Source: Polynucleobacter sp. UK-Gri1-W3
GTDB taxonomy: Bacteria; Pseudomonadota; Gammaproteobacteria; Burkholderiales; Burkholderiaceae
Length of the DNA stretch: 64,000 nt
NCBI RefSeq assembly: GCF_018881595.1
Contig: NZ_JACVQA010000001.1
Location: 185,625 to 249,624 of the forward strand
Direction of reading: 5' to 3'
The position numbers were made by a program, and so were the translations under genes. Numbering within the stretch: the first letter of the stretch is position 1; every line of letters begins with the position of its first letter. Below are positions 35,541 through 44,912 of the stretch, piece after piece. The notes under the pieces were generated by a model. The model was not told where the DNA came from and made no database searches. It saw only the letters and a program-made list of their open reading frames with translations.

Positions 35541-36839
35541 TTATGCAGCTTCAGCATTAGGGTCGGTACGCTCTAACTCCAATGATGCAGCAAGAAGAGC
35601 CAAGCGGGCAACCACGCCATATAGATAGAAGCGATTAGGCGCAGCACTGCCTGGCTTAGCTCCTAGATCTGGCATAGAGTTTTGTTCAAAGGCTAGCGGC
35701 ACAAAATGCATACCCGGCGCATTGAGGTTCTCATCTGGTCCACGGTCGGTATGAACACGATAAAAGCCACCAATGACATAACGATCAATCATGTACACGA
35801 CTGGTTCGGCAACCGCTTCATTGACCTTCTCAAAGGTATAAACGCCTTCCTGAATCAGTACGTCGCTCACTTCAAGACCTTCTTTGACCACACTCATCTT
35901 ATTGCGATCTTTACGGTTCAAGCCTTTTAGCTGAGAGGGATCATTCACCACCATCACGCCCATGCCATAGGTGCCAGCATCTGCCTTCACCACTACATAT
36001 GGCTTCTCTTTAATTCCATATTCACGATATTTCTTGGCAGTCTTTTTCAAGACCTGCTCTACCGCAGTCTGCAGTTCTTCCTCGCCTTTGCGCTCATGGA
36101 AATTGATATTCGAGCAGCTTGAGAAATAAGGGTTAATCATCCATGGGTCGATATCAACTACTTTGGCAAATTTCTTTGCCACTTCTTCATAGGCGGCAAA
36201 GTGATTCGATTTGCGACGCACATGCCAACCAGCGTGTAAGCCAGGTAACAAGTACTGCTCATAGATATTTTCCAAAATTGGAGGGATGCCCGCAGATAAG
36301 TCGTTGTTCAACAAAATCGAACAAGGATCAAAATCTTTTAAGCCTAGGCGTTGCTTCCTGAGACCCAATCGAGAGAGCGGCTCCATTAGCAATCGATTGC
36401 CATCAGGCAAATCAATCCAGGTTGGCTTCTTGATTTCCTCAGAGAAGGTGCCTAAACGAACATTCAAACCAGCTTGTCGCAAAATTGAAGATAAGCGCGC
36501 AACATTCTGTAAATAGAAAGTGTTGCGAGTGTGGCGCTCTGGAATCAACAGTAAGTTTTTAGCTTCAGGACAAATCTTCTCGATTGCGGCCATAGCAGCT
36601 TGCACGGCAAGCGGTAGCATCTGTGGCGAAAGGTTATTAAACCCTCCAGGAAAGAGATTGGTGTCTACTGGAGCTAACTTAAAGCCCGAATTACGCAAAT
36701 CGACCGAACAATAAAAAGGCGGGGTGTGCTCTTGCCACTCCAACCTAAACCAACGTTCAATCGTTGGGGTCGCTTCTAGAACCTTTGACTCTAATTCGAG
36801 CAAGGGGCCGGTAAGTGCAGTGATGAGATGTGGAACCAT
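35541..36839 (-). CDS. gshA: Glutamate-cysteine ligase, beta-proteobacterial type
   Basis: The first enzyme of glutathione synthesis. The 432-residue protein belongs to the type first noted in Acidithiobacillus/beta-proteobacteria, unlike the E. coli enzyme in sequence, with blocks such as PFYCSVDLRNSGFKLAPVD, NLFPGGFNNL, VVVKADAGTYGMGVM and DRYVIGGFYRVHTDRGPDEN. It is the first gene of the five-gene minus-strand run to ptsI. An inverted repeat just upstream (36870-36891) is taken as the end of the amtB transcript. Confidence 0.93.
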   Translation of the reverse strand: MVPHLITALTGPLLELESKVLEATPTIERWFRLEWQEHTPPFYCSVDLRNSGFKLAPVDTNLFPGGFNNLSPQMLPLAVQAAMAAIEKICPEAKNLLLIPERHTRNTFYLQNVARLSSILRQAGLNVRLGTFSEEIKKPTWIDLPDGNRLLMEPLSRLGLRKQRLGLKDFDPCSILLNNDLSAGIPPILENIYEQYLLPGLHAGWHVRRKSNHFAAYEEVAKKFAKVVDIDPWMINPYFSSCSNINFHERKGEEELQTAVEQVLKKTAKKYREYGIKEKPYVVVKADAGTYGMGVMVVNDPSQLKGLNRKDRNKMSVVKEGLEVSDVLIQEGVYTFEKVNEAVAEPVVYMIDRYVIGGFYRVHTDRGPDENLNAPGMHFVPLAFEQNSMPDLGAKPGSAAPNRFYLYGVVARLALLAASLELERTDPNAEAA

Positions 36840-36859
36840 TTCACCATTGTAAGATTATT

Positions 36860-36891
36860 AAAAGAAAGACGCGGAATCCGAGGATTCCGCG
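36860..36891 (-). terminator. Terminator after amtB
   Basis: A perfect ten-pair stem, CGCGGAATCC with GGATTCCGCG and two central bases (effective loop of four or more), is followed on the minus strand by a T-rich run (TCTTTCTTTT). It lies between the amtB stop and the gshA start, separating the nitrogen operon from the glutathione-PTS operon. Confidence 0.8.
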
Positions 36892-36943
36892 CTTAAAACT
36901 AGGCAGCCATCCAGGGCCGCCCAGTGAGGGGTAAATCTACTGA

Positions 36944-38428
36944 TTAAGACTCGTATGCAGTCTCACCGTGTGAGCTGATATCCAAGCCTTCGCGCTCTTC
37001 TTCTTCCTTAACGCGCAAACCAATCACAATATCGATCAATTTGAAGGCTACGAAAGAAACTACGCCAGACCAAATTACAGTGGTAATCACGCCTTGAGCT
37101 TGGATCCACAATTGGCTAGCAATAGAGTAATCAGGAGCAACAGCGTTAGCCACATAATCCCAAATACCAGAGCCACCTAAAGCTGGATCAGCGAATACAC
37201 CAGTCAACAATGCACCAGTAATACCGCCTACGCCGTGAACACCAAATACGTCCAAGCTGTCATCTGAGCCCAAAATCTTCTTGAGACCAGTTACACCCCA
37301 GAGGCAAATTACGCCAGCGATTAAACCGATAATGATTGAACCCATTGGGCCAACAAAACCAGCTGCAGGAGTAATTGCAACCAAACCTGCTACGCAACCA
37401 GATGCAGCGCCCAACATAGATGGCTTACCTTTGAGAACCCACTCAGCAACTGACCAACCCAATACAGCAGCAGCAGTAGCCAAATATGTGTTCACGAATG
37501 CCAAACCAGCAGTGCCGTTTGCCTCAAGTGCTGAGCCAGCATTGAAACCAAACCAACCGAACCACAACAGAGCAGCACCAGTCATTACATACACTAAGTT
37601 ATGTGGCTTCATTGCTTCTTTGCCGTAACCCAAACGCTTGCCGATAACAAAGGAACCAACCAAACCAGCGATCGCAGCATTGATGTGTACAACAGTACCG
37701 CCAGCAAAGTCGAGAACACCTTTTTGCCATAACCAACCAGCACGAGCAGTAATTGCTTCGAGTGATGCAGCATCTTTGATGTCATCTGGACCAGGCCAGA
37801 ACCAAACCATGTGAGCGATTGGCAGGTAGCTCAAAGTGAACCAAATCACCATGAATACCAAGATTGCAGAGAACTTAGCGCGCTCAGCAAAAGAGCCAAT
37901 GATCAAACAGCAAGTGATAGTTGCGAACACTGCTTGGAAAGCCATAAATACATACTCAGGAATCACAACACCTTTACTAAAGGTTGCGGCTACTGATTCT
38001 GGATTCATACCACCCAAGAACAGGCGATCTAGTCCACCAATAAATGCTCCGCCTTCCGTGAATGCAAAGCTATAGCCATAAATAGCCCATAGCACTGTAA
38101 TCAAAGAGAAGACCATGAAACATTGCATGCAGATAGATAGAATGTTCTTGCTGCGAGTTAAACCGCCGTAGAACAAAGCCAAGCCAGGAAGAGTCATCAA
38201 CAGCACTAATGCTGTACAAACCATCATCCAAGCGATGTCTGCTTTATTGCACTTCTCAGAGCAAAGTACTGGAGCAGGCTCAGCAGCAGCAGGAGTTGCC
38301 GCAGGAGCTGTTACAGCAGGCTTCTTAACTTCATCAGCATGAGCTGGCGAAGTAACCATTACACCAGTAGCACCAATGGCCAAAGCCATAGCACCACCAG
38401 CAACGAGTCGTTTCATCCAAGTTAACAT
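36944..38428 (-). CDS. amtB: Ammonium transporter Amt
   Basis: A 494-residue channel-type ammonium transporter. The start is the ATG at 38428, preceded by AGAGAGG; an upstream open stretch overlaps glnK and is not used. A signal peptide (1-29, ending AHA) and a Pro/Ala-rich linker precede eleven transmembrane helices with family motifs ALFYGGLTRSKN, DFAGGTVVHINAAIAGLV and the pore histidine in FGVHGVGGITGALLTG. It is last in the porin-glnK-amtB operon; GlnK normally blocks the channel when nitrogen is plentiful. Confidence 0.97.
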   Translation of the reverse strand: MLTWMKRLVAGGAMALAIGATGVMVTSPAHADEVKKPAVTAPAATPAAAEPAPVLCSEKCNKADIAWMMVCTALVLLMTLPGLALFYGGLTRSKNILSICMQCFMVFSLITVLWAIYGYSFAFTEGGAFIGGLDRLFLGGMNPESVAATFSKGVVIPEYVFMAFQAVFATITCCLIIGSFAERAKFSAILVFMVIWFTLSYLPIAHMVWFWPGPDDIKDAASLEAITARAGWLWQKGVLDFAGGTVVHINAAIAGLVGSFVIGKRLGYGKEAMKPHNLVYVMTGAALLWFGWFGFNAGSALEANGTAGLAFVNTYLATAAAVLGWSVAEWVLKGKPSMLGAASGCVAGLVAITPAAGFVGPMGSIIIGLIAGVICLWGVTGLKKILGSDDSLDVFGVHGVGGITGALLTGVFADPALGGSGIWDYVANAVAPDYSIASQLWIQAQGVITTVIWSGVVSFVAFKLIDIVIGLRVKEEEEREGLDISSHGETAYES

Positions 38429-38441
38429 TTTGAACCTCTCT

Positions 38442-38792
<351 letters not shown>

Positions 38793-38804
38793 TCAGAGTG
38801 GAAA

Positions 38805-39641
38805 TTAGAAAGTTTTTGTTAAGGAAACAAGGCCGGTTTGACCACCAGCATTTCGGCCGTTTACGGTTGATTGGCCATATGTGTTGGCATAGAGTCCGCT
38901 GCCTTGTTTCACGTTAGTACCAACATAAGCTGCTGCAAGAGACAGGCCGCCTCCAAAGTCCTTGGTTAGGCCCAGCTTCCAATCGGTATAGCTAGCTGAT
39001 GCCTGTCCACCTTGGTAGTATTGGCCAGCAATTCTTTGCATACCTACGTGAGCATTGGCAGTAATTCCCCAAAAACCAGTGTCGTAGTTTCCTGTCAAAT
39101 CAAGGTAGCTTGATCCTGTACTGTTAGCAAATGCAAAAGTATTGCTCAATGCATAGGAGAACTTCAAGAAACCAGTTACTGGACCAAAAGTAGCATTTTG
39201 AGCAACATAGAGTTCAGTTGTATTTGGGTTAATTGAGCCGGCAATAGTTCCACTTGTTGGATAGTAGTACTGCAAAATACCGAAGTCAGAAGCAAAGCCT
39301 TCAGCAATCAAATCTTTCTTAAAGCCGCCGTAAAAATCCATCTCAACCGGTGCACTGGTTGCAATCTTTGCATCTGATACCCAGCTAATAGAAGAGTTCC
39401 AGTTTCCGATGTAGAAACCGCTTTCATGCGCGTAGTCAAAACCACCTTGCACGGCTGGCTTGTAATTTGACTGTGTAATACCACGATAGATGTAGTTATT
39501 AGTTACTGTAACGTTCGCTGTAACTGGGCTTGGCTCTGGAGCCTCAGCTGCGGCCTCTTCTGCAAAAGCAGAAGAGCATGCCAATCCTGTCAACAACGCA
39601 ACTGCCGCCGCAGATATCGCTGTCTTTTGTATAGTTTTCAT
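38805..39641 (-). CDS. TorF family putative outer-membrane porin
   Basis: A 278-residue beta-barrel protein. A signal peptide (1-27, ending AFA) precedes an acidic stretch and alternating strands beginning TANVTVTNNYIYRGITQSN, the standard start of the TorF/gcw family, and ends in a typical outer-membrane C-terminus SLTKTF with terminal Phe. It is first in the operon with glnK and amtB, so it may admit small nitrogen compounds. Upstream lie two NtrC-like sites. The function is predicted from fold and context only. Confidence 0.88.
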   Translation of the reverse strand: MKTIQKTAISAAAVALLTGLACSSAFAEEAAAEAPEPSPVTANVTVTNNYIYRGITQSNYKPAVQGGFDYAHESGFYIGNWNSSISWVSDAKIATSAPVEMDFYGGFKKDLIAEGFASDFGILQYYYPTSGTIAGSINPNTTELYVAQNATFGPVTGFLKFSYALSNTFAFANSTGSSYLDLTGNYDTGFWGITANAHVGMQRIAGQYYQGGQASASYTDWKLGLTKDFGGGLSLAAAYVGTNVKQGSGLYANTYGQSTVNGRNAGGQTGLVSLTKTF

Positions 39642-39753
39642 GAACTACTCCTTGTTGGTTGTAATAAAAAATGGGTTAAATGCTTATTGCATGGGGTGAT
39701 ATTGAATGCCCGAGGGTTCTTGGCTTTGTCACAATTCCCCCAATTAATGCAAA

Positions 39754-39770
39754 TGCACTTTATTGGTGCT
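39754..39770 (-). promoter_or_regulatory. NtrC-like binding site 1
   Basis: The 17-bp sequence TGCACTTTATTGGTGCT matches the NtrC consensus TGCACY-N4-TGGTGCA at all but the last base. It is centred about 120 bp upstream of the porin start codon, a usual distance for NtrC enhancers. I found no convincing sigma-54 -24/-12 element between it and the porin. Confidence 0.6.
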
Positions 39771-39776
39771 TAATAT

Positions 39777-39793
39777 TGCACCTAATGGGTGAA
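39777..39793 (-). promoter_or_regulatory. NtrC-like binding site 2 (half-conserved)
   Basis: TGCACCTAATGGGTGAA keeps the left half of the NtrC consensus and has mismatches in the right half. Its centre is 23 bp from site 1, about two helical turns, the spacing expected for cooperative NtrC dimers. Confidence 0.45.
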
Positions 39794-39903
39794 TTTAGGG
39801 CATTTTTCAGGTTTTAACCCCTTTTTGAGCATTTTTCCCATACAACTTAAAATACGAATGTGTATCTTTTCTGCAACTTTCAATAGAACTGCGATTCCCC
39901 ATC

Positions 39904-40158
39904 ATGCAAAAACCAGGCGAAATTCTTGAACAAATCCAACGTATCGCAAACGATATGCAAAACAAGGTTGGGGATGCAATCCGTAATTCTCCAGCTCAAG
40001 AGATTGAAAAAAATGTTCGCGCCATGATGAATCAGGGATTTCAGAAGATGGACTTGGTTACACGCGAAGAGTTTGACCTTCAAACTAAAGTACTTGCTAA
40101 GACGCGTGAAAAATTAGAAGCGCTAGAAGCTAAAGTAGCTGCCCTAGAAAAACAATAA
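39904..40158 (+). CDS. ubiK: Ubiquinone biosynthesis accessory factor UbiK
   Basis: An 84-residue BMFP (DUF526) protein: an N-terminal amphipathic helix with EILEQIQRIANDMQ and a long C-terminal coiled coil (VTREEFDLQTKVLAKTREKL...). UbiK works with UbiJ in the soluble complex for aerobic ubiquinone synthesis. It is divergent from the porin operon across a 262-bp gap that holds the NtrC-like sites but no gene. Confidence 0.9.
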   Translation: MQKPGEILEQIQRIANDMQNKVGDAIRNSPAQEIEKNVRAMMNQGFQKMDLVTREEFDLQTKVLAKTREKLEALEAKVAALEKQ

Positions 40159-40183
40159 TTAATTCAGGTTTATTTTCTTTTAA

Positions 40184-40780
40184 TTACTCTGGAGAAAAAT
40201 CACTAAAGAAGTTTTCATACTCTTCTTGAGATAAAAAAGTTTTTGCATTATCCGAGCCTGAACCAGCATGTAATACTGAGATTTGATAGATCCAATTATC
40301 GCCATTCGGCGCAACCCGATTGATCCAACGAACACGCATGAGTTGCTGCGTTTTACTGTTAGCTTTCAAGTCCAGAAAAAAATCTTTGGTCGGTAAACGT
40401 TGTCGATCTGCTGTTTTATAAGATGCATCCTCAATAATGACATCTCCACCCGATGCCTTTGCCCTGTCGAGCAAATTACCTTGCAATTGTGAAAGTACCT
40501 TACTAAGTGAGGCGCTTTGATTGGCTGGTAACTGAATGGTGCCAATTGAATAAATATCATCATCTATTTTCACAGCCTCAAGGGTTTGGAGTAACTCTTG
40601 ATCAAGATAAGGAATGTGACGCTCTAATTTATCTGGCTTGCCAGGAAATAAAGCGGAGTATCTTTCTTGTGGAGATTGGACGGTACGCCAATCCAGTTTC
40701 GGACTACATGCTGATAGAAAAAATAAAGTCGCCAATACAGTAGCGACTTTTGACACCTTTCTAAACAATCCCTGCTCCAT
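40184..40780 (-). CDS. Hypothetical lipoprotein
   Basis: A 198-residue protein from the ATG at 40780, overlapping the end of lipA by 20 bases. It has a lipoprotein signal with lipobox LSAC (Cys25), then a domain beginning [19 protein letters not shown], a pattern seen in small secreted proteins of unknown role. The rest is mixed alpha/beta with no recognised catalytic motif. It is the last gene of the run VanZ-ferredoxin-hydrolase-ybeD-lipB-lipA. Confidence 0.75.
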   Translation of the reverse strand: MEQGLFRKVSKVATVLATLFFLSACSPKLDWRTVQSPQERYSALFPGKPDKLERHIPYLDQELLQTLEAVKIDDDIYSIGTIQLPANQSASLSKVLSQLQGNLLDRAKASGGDVIIEDASYKTADRQRLPTKDFFLDLKANSKTQQLMRVRWINRVAPNGDNWIYQISVLHAGSGSDNAKTFLSQEEYENFFSDFSPE

Positions 40781-41771
40781 GTGCTTGTTGATCTGCGTGA
40801 TAGCTTGAGCGCACCATGGCGCCCACAGCGGCATGGGAGAAGCCCATTTCATAGGCTTTTTCCTCAAACATCTTAAAGACGTCGGGGTGAACATAGCGAG
40901 TAACAGGCAGATGATGTCCTGATGGAGCTAGGTACTGACCAATAGTGAGCATGTCAATATTGTGTTCACGCATATCACGCATAACTTCCAAAATCTCTTC
41001 ATCAGTCTCACCAAGACCCACCATCAAACCACTCTTGGTAGGGATGTTTGGAAAGCGTTCTTTAAAGTCTTTCAAGAGCTTTAGGGAATGAAGGTAGTCA
41101 GCGCCTGGTCTAGCTTGCTTATACAGACGTGGCACAGTTTCAAGATTGTGATTCATCACATCCGGCAAGCCATTTGGTGAGTGCTCAGCAAAAATATCTA
41201 GTGCCTTATCAAGGCGACCACGGAAATCTGGTACCAACACCTCAATACGAGTATTAGGTGAAAGAGCACGTGATTGAGAAATGCAATCGACGTAATGCAT
41301 TGCGCCACCATCACGCAGATCATCACGATCTACGCTAGTGATCACAACATAATTCAGCTTGAGCGCAGCAATTGTGCGAGCTAGGTTAGCGGGCTCTTTT
41401 ACATCCAATGGATCTGGCCTACCGTGGCCCACATCGCAAAATGGGCAACGACGTGTGCACTTGTCGCCCATGATCATGAAAGTGGCGGTTCCCTTACCAA
41501 AACATTCACCAATATTGGGGCAGCTAGCCTCTTCACAAACAGTCACCAATTCGTTCTCGCGCAAAATCTTTTTAATTTCTGCAAAACGAGAATTACCTGA
41601 TGCAGCCTTTACCCGAATCCAATCGGGCTTTTTCAAGACCTCTTGTAGAGGAATGATTTTGATTGGAATGCGCGCAGTCTTCTCACTGGACTTTTGTTTA
41701 CGTGATGCGTCGTAATTAAGGTCTTGGCGCGCCTCAATAGTTGGGTTGGTGTCAGGCTTATTTGTTGTCAT
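40761..41771 (-). CDS. lipA: Lipoyl synthase
   Basis: LipA inserts two sulfur atoms into protein-bound octanoate. The 336-residue radical-SAM enzyme has the auxiliary cluster motif [12 protein letters not shown], the radical-SAM motif CTRRCPFCD, and the conserved C-terminal Arg-Ser-Ser-Tyr (VRSSYHAD). It overlaps lipB by 14 bases, so both steps of lipoate synthesis are coupled. Confidence 0.98.
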   Translation of the reverse strand: MTTNKPDTNPTIEARQDLNYDASRKQKSSEKTARIPIKIIPLQEVLKKPDWIRVKAASGNSRFAEIKKILRENELVTVCEEASCPNIGECFGKGTATFMIMGDKCTRRCPFCDVGHGRPDPLDVKEPANLARTIAALKLNYVVITSVDRDDLRDGGAMHYVDCISQSRALSPNTRIEVLVPDFRGRLDKALDIFAEHSPNGLPDVMNHNLETVPRLYKQARPGADYLHSLKLLKDFKERFPNIPTKSGLMVGLGETDEEILEVMRDMREHNIDMLTIGQYLAPSGHHLPVTRYVHPDVFKMFEEKAYEMGFSHAAVGAMVRSSYHADQQAHGAGIV

Positions 41772-42411
41772 GTGGCATCAGTTGCTTTTGTAAATGCTGC
41801 AAAAGCCTTTGGCTAATAGTGTCTACATTGTCCTTGATCCCAAGAGTTTGCATGTCGACAGTCTTTAAACCCTCATACCCACAGGGGTGGATGCGCTTGA
41901 AAGCCTCTAAATCGGTGGCTACATTCAAAGCAAGACCATGATAGGAGCAGCTTTTAGAGACCTTAAGGCCCAAGGCAGCCACCTTAGCACCAACCCACTC
42001 TGGGGGCACTCCAGCCTGCTCAGAGACGTAAATTCCAGGGGCCCCAGAATGTCTTTCGGCTTGAATGCCGAAATCTGCCAGCGTATCGATGACTGCTTGC
42101 TCTATTCGGGAGACTAATTCTTTTACAAAGATTCCCAAGCGCCTGAGATCCAATAATAGGTAAACCACAATTTGACCGGGTCCGTGATACGTAATTTCAC
42201 CGCCGCGATCGACTTGAACTAGGGGAATTTGATTGCTAGGCGAATGTAAGTTAGTTGCGTCCCCTGCAAGGCCTAAAGTAAACACTGGGGGATGCTCTAA
42301 AACCCAAATCTCATCAGGCGTTTCGCCAGTGCGTTCTTTAGTAAATATTTGCATTGCCTCATACGTTGATGCGTAATCTGCCAATCCAAGATGTTTTACT
42401 AAAGCTTGCAT
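41758..42411 (-). CDS. lipB: Lipoate-protein ligase B (octanoyltransferase)
   Basis: LipB moves octanoate from acyl carrier protein to lipoyl domains. The 217-residue protein has [38 protein letters not shown], and the Cys/Lys pair: Lys in [13 protein letters not shown] and Cys in [11 protein letters not shown]. It lies 8 bp after the DUF493 gene and overlaps lipA. Confidence 0.97.
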   Translation of the reverse strand: MQALVKHLGLADYASTYEAMQIFTKERTGETPDEIWVLEHPPVFTLGLAGDATNLHSPSNQIPLVQVDRGGEITYHGPGQIVVYLLLDLRRLGIFVKELVSRIEQAVIDTLADFGIQAERHSGAPGIYVSEQAGVPPEWVGAKVAALGLKVSKSCSYHGLALNVATDLEAFKRIHPCGYEGLKTVDMQTLGIKDNVDTISQRLLQHLQKQLMPHDNK

Positions 42412-42419
42412 GAATGAAA

Positions 42420-42686
42420 TTACAGAACTACGCTAACCAATGGATGGGTAGATAGCGTTCTATATAACTCGTCTAGCTGTTCACGACTAGTGGCAGTAAT
42501 CGGCAAAGTGATGCCTAGATAATTTCCATCTTTAGACGGGCGCTGCTCAACCTTGCTCTCGTCAAACGTGGGATCGAATTGTTTTGCAATATGCACTATC
42601 GCAGGAAGATATTCTGGGTTTGTTTTACCCATGACCTTAATAGGAAATAGCGATGGGTATTCGATTAGTGATTTTTCTTCGGCCAT
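42420..42686 (-). CDS. ybeD: DUF493 (YbeD-like) protein
   Basis: An 88-residue ferredoxin-like-fold protein with [15 protein letters not shown] and the [28 protein letters not shown] segment of the DUF493 family, placed before lipB as in E. coli (ybeD-lipB). The role is unknown; an ACT-like regulatory fold has been proposed for the family. Confidence 0.88.
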   Translation of the reverse strand: MAEEKSLIEYPSLFPIKVMGKTNPEYLPAIVHIAKQFDPTFDESKVEQRPSKDGNYLGITLPITATSREQLDELYRTLSTHPLVSVVL

Positions 42687-42715
42687 ATATTTTTTCTAAT
42701 TCTCTCTAGTTCTGA

Positions 42716-43429
42716 TTATTTACGATGATCTGGCATACCTAACCAAGCGCCAGTAATGATGTTGCGAATGCAATGCAAGCGACGATGAAAAAAATGATCT
42801 GCACCAGGCACCACTTGAACAGTAAGCTCTTGTGGACGCGCCCAATCCAAAACATCGATCAAGGGAATGGTTTCATCTAATTCGCCGTGAATCAAAATTG
42901 TATCGGCAGGCACTGGGGCCAGAGTCCACTTACCAGCAGCGCTGCCCACCATGACAAGGCGCTCAGCTGGACGACCAAGCTCTGCAAGTCTTTGCACTAA
43001 GTGGCTACCTACAAAACTTCCAAATGAAAAGCCTGAAACTACCAAAGGTAAAGTATTTGCATTTGCCACCCAGGATTGATTTGCGGTTGCTTCAAACTGA
43101 CCCCAGCTTGAAGGTGTTCGCATCCAGTCAGTGGCATGCAGTAAATCTTCTAACTCACCAATACCATCGTCATGAACGCCTTCAGTTCCACCTACACCGC
43201 GAAAGTTTGGGCGCACACTAACATAACCCAATTGATTAAAAGCACGTGCCATGGTTTGCGCAACCTTGTTATCCATTGTTCCACCCATCAAAGGATGAGG
43301 ATGTGCGACAAGCGCTATGCCACGTACTGCAAATGCAGGCTCATTTTTTAATTCATCAGGAAGATCAATGGACATTTCCATCGATCCAACAATTCCTTGA
43401 ATCTGAATTACTTTGGTACGGCTATTCAT
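42716..43429 (-). CDS. Alpha/beta hydrolase
   Basis: A 237-residue hydrolase with the oxyanion segment VAHPHPLMGGTMDNKV, RPNFRGVGGTEG, nucleophile Ser in GFSFGSFVG, acid Asp in HGELDETIPL and the C-terminal His in VPGADHFFHRRL. This is the short YheT-like/YsgA type often called a CocE/NonD-like hydrolase in beta-proteobacteria. The substrate is unknown. It stands between the [2Fe-2S] ferredoxin gene and ybeD. Confidence 0.85.
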   Translation of the reverse strand: MNSRTKVIQIQGIVGSMEMSIDLPDELKNEPAFAVRGIALVAHPHPLMGGTMDNKVAQTMARAFNQLGYVSVRPNFRGVGGTEGVHDDGIGELEDLLHATDWMRTPSSWGQFEATANQSWVANANTLPLVVSGFSFGSFVGSHLVQRLAELGRPAERLVMVGSAAGKWTLAPVPADTILIHGELDETIPLIDVLDWARPQELTVQVVPGADHFFHRRLHCIRNIITGAWLGMPDHRK

Positions 43430-43455
43430 AAAAAACTTTCAATTCTTTGGAATGA

Positions 43456-43764
43456 CTACGTCAACTGCAAGCGCTCTACTGGCCGCCCCTCGATTAAATG
43501 CGATTGGATAATTTCTTCAACATCATCTGTATCGACAAAGGTATACCAAACACCCTCAGGGTAGACCACCATGACAGGTCCATCTGCGCAGCGATCCAGG
43601 CATCCAGCCTTATTTACGCGAATCTTTCCGGGACCCGAGAGACCAAGTTCTTTCACTCTTTTCTTAGCGTAATCAAACAAAGCAAAAGCATTGTGCTGCT
43701 CGCAACACTCCTCGCCATTACTGCGTTGGTTTAAACAAAAAAATAAGTGGTGTGAAAAACTCAT
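43456..43764 (-). CDS. Thioredoxin-like [2Fe-2S] ferredoxin
   Basis: A 102-residue protein from the ATG at 43764 (MSFSHHLFFCLNQR). The cysteines of the thioredoxin-like ferredoxin fold are visible: Cys10, Cys20/Cys21 and the pair in AGCLDRCADG, followed by VMVVYPEGVWY. This resembles the NuoE-like/Azotobacter shethna ferredoxins. The electron partner is unknown. An in-frame ORF further upstream overlaps the VanZ gene and is not used. Confidence 0.87.
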   Translation of the reverse strand: MSFSHHLFFCLNQRSNGEECCEQHNAFALFDYAKKRVKELGLSGPGKIRVNKAGCLDRCADGPVMVVYPEGVWYTFVDTDDVEEIIQSHLIEGRPVERLQLT

Positions 43765-43780
43765 AGAAAAATTATATTCA

Positions 43781-44875
43781 TCAATGTTTTGGTTTAGGGT
43801 CAATGGCACTGCGAATCATCCAAACAAGAGCCAGAGGTAACCATACTACTGAAACCCACTGCATTAGCTCATTAAAGTGTAATAAGCGCCCTTGGTACCA
43901 ATGTCTTAGTGTCAGTATGAAGTAAGGATTGTCAGGCAAAACATTGACTGCGATTGTGGTGCCAACTAAGCAAATCAAGGCTAGCCAAAACTTGGCTCTT
44001 GGATTTAGCTTTAGGGCCCACCTCAATAAGATACTACCCAGCACCATTCCCCAGAGGGCGCCTGCGGTCAACCAAATCAAACTAAACTCACCGCCAAATT
44101 GCAATGCGGTAAATAAAGTTTTGATCAATACCGTCAGACCAAGAAGTCCATTGAGAATGCGCCACTGAGGCGCTTTAGTGCGCAAACCCAACGAAAGCAG
44201 TAAAGCAATGCCGAGCCAACACAAGGATGTAATAGCCATCTCTTGAATAAGCTGGTTAATGACTACAGTTCCCCAGTCAACCGAGCCAAATATGGCATGC
44301 CCCCAGACACCCGTGCCAAGCCAAGAACTTTGTGGGTAAATCTGTGACCACGGAAATAATAGAAACAAGGCGCATGCTGCCCAGTTCAAGCCAAACCATT
44401 GATCAAAGCGCCGACGAATAGCACTTCCTGACAGCCATTGTGGACCCAAAGGAATGGCCAACAAGCCTCCCAATAAACCCCCTAAGATATTGGCCCACCA
44501 GTCCATCTGACTCGGTATACGAGTAGGTAGCCAAGATTGGAATGTTTCCACACCTAGCGCCAGAGCAGCACTCAAACTCAGGGCTAGCCCAAGTGCGACA
44601 TAGTTACGCCATCTTGGGTAAGCAGCAAACACCACCAAAAATCCAAATGGGATGTAAGCCAAAATATTGACCGATACATCAAATAGCGTAATGGAGCGCG
44701 GCAAAGGGGCATCTAACCAAGCCCATGCAGCTATTCCATTTTGAAAATCAAAGTCAAAGGGGTTTAGGCTTACATACAGGATCAACAGTGCGTAGCTTAA
44801 ACTCATGGCCCTAGCCAATGGCATCGCCTGCAGGGGCCAGGCCAACTTTCGAGGTCTTTGATCTTTTTGATCCAT
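43781..44875 (-). CDS. VanZ family membrane protein
   Basis: A 364-residue protein with about nine transmembrane helices. The N-terminal half is a VanZ-like domain: SLNPFDFDFQ, then SVNILAYIPFGFL and ETFQSWLPTRIPSQMDWWANILGGLLGGLL. Such proteins are widespread and of uncertain function; the name comes from a minor teicoplanin resistance gene and implies no resistance here. It begins the minus-strand run towards lipA and is divergent from birA by 37 bp. Confidence 0.85.
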   Translation of the reverse strand: MDQKDQRPRKLAWPLQAMPLARAMSLSYALLILYVSLNPFDFDFQNGIAAWAWLDAPLPRSITLFDVSVNILAYIPFGFLVVFAAYPRWRNYVALGLALSLSAALALGVETFQSWLPTRIPSQMDWWANILGGLLGGLLAIPLGPQWLSGSAIRRRFDQWFGLNWAACALFLLFPWSQIYPQSSWLGTGVWGHAIFGSVDWGTVVINQLIQEMAITSLCWLGIALLLSLGLRTKAPQWRILNGLLGLTVLIKTLFTALQFGGEFSLIWLTAGALWGMVLGSILLRWALKLNPRAKFWLALICLVGTTIAVNVLPDNPYFILTLRHWYQGRLLHFNELMQWVSVVWLPLALVWMIRSAIDPKPKH

Positions 44876-44912
44876 CCCACAATTCTAGGTCAGACCTTTC
44901 TACAATGGCGGA

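Noticed and set aside
36870-36891. The perfect palindrome upstream of gshA as a regulator binding site.
   Set aside because: A T-rich run follows it on the minus strand right after amtB, so a terminator explains it better.
37281-37628. A 115-residue plus-strand frame antisense to amtB.
   Set aside because: It is Pro/Ala/Asn-rich because it mirrors membrane-protein codons; amtB on the other strand is certain.
39642-39753. A sigma-54 promoter between the NtrC-like sites and the porin.
   Set aside because: I looked for GG-N10-GC on the minus strand and found no acceptable match.
43769-43774. TATAAT on the minus strand just before the [2Fe-2S] ferredoxin start.
   Set aside because: It is too close to the ATG and lies in an A/T-rich gap within an operon.
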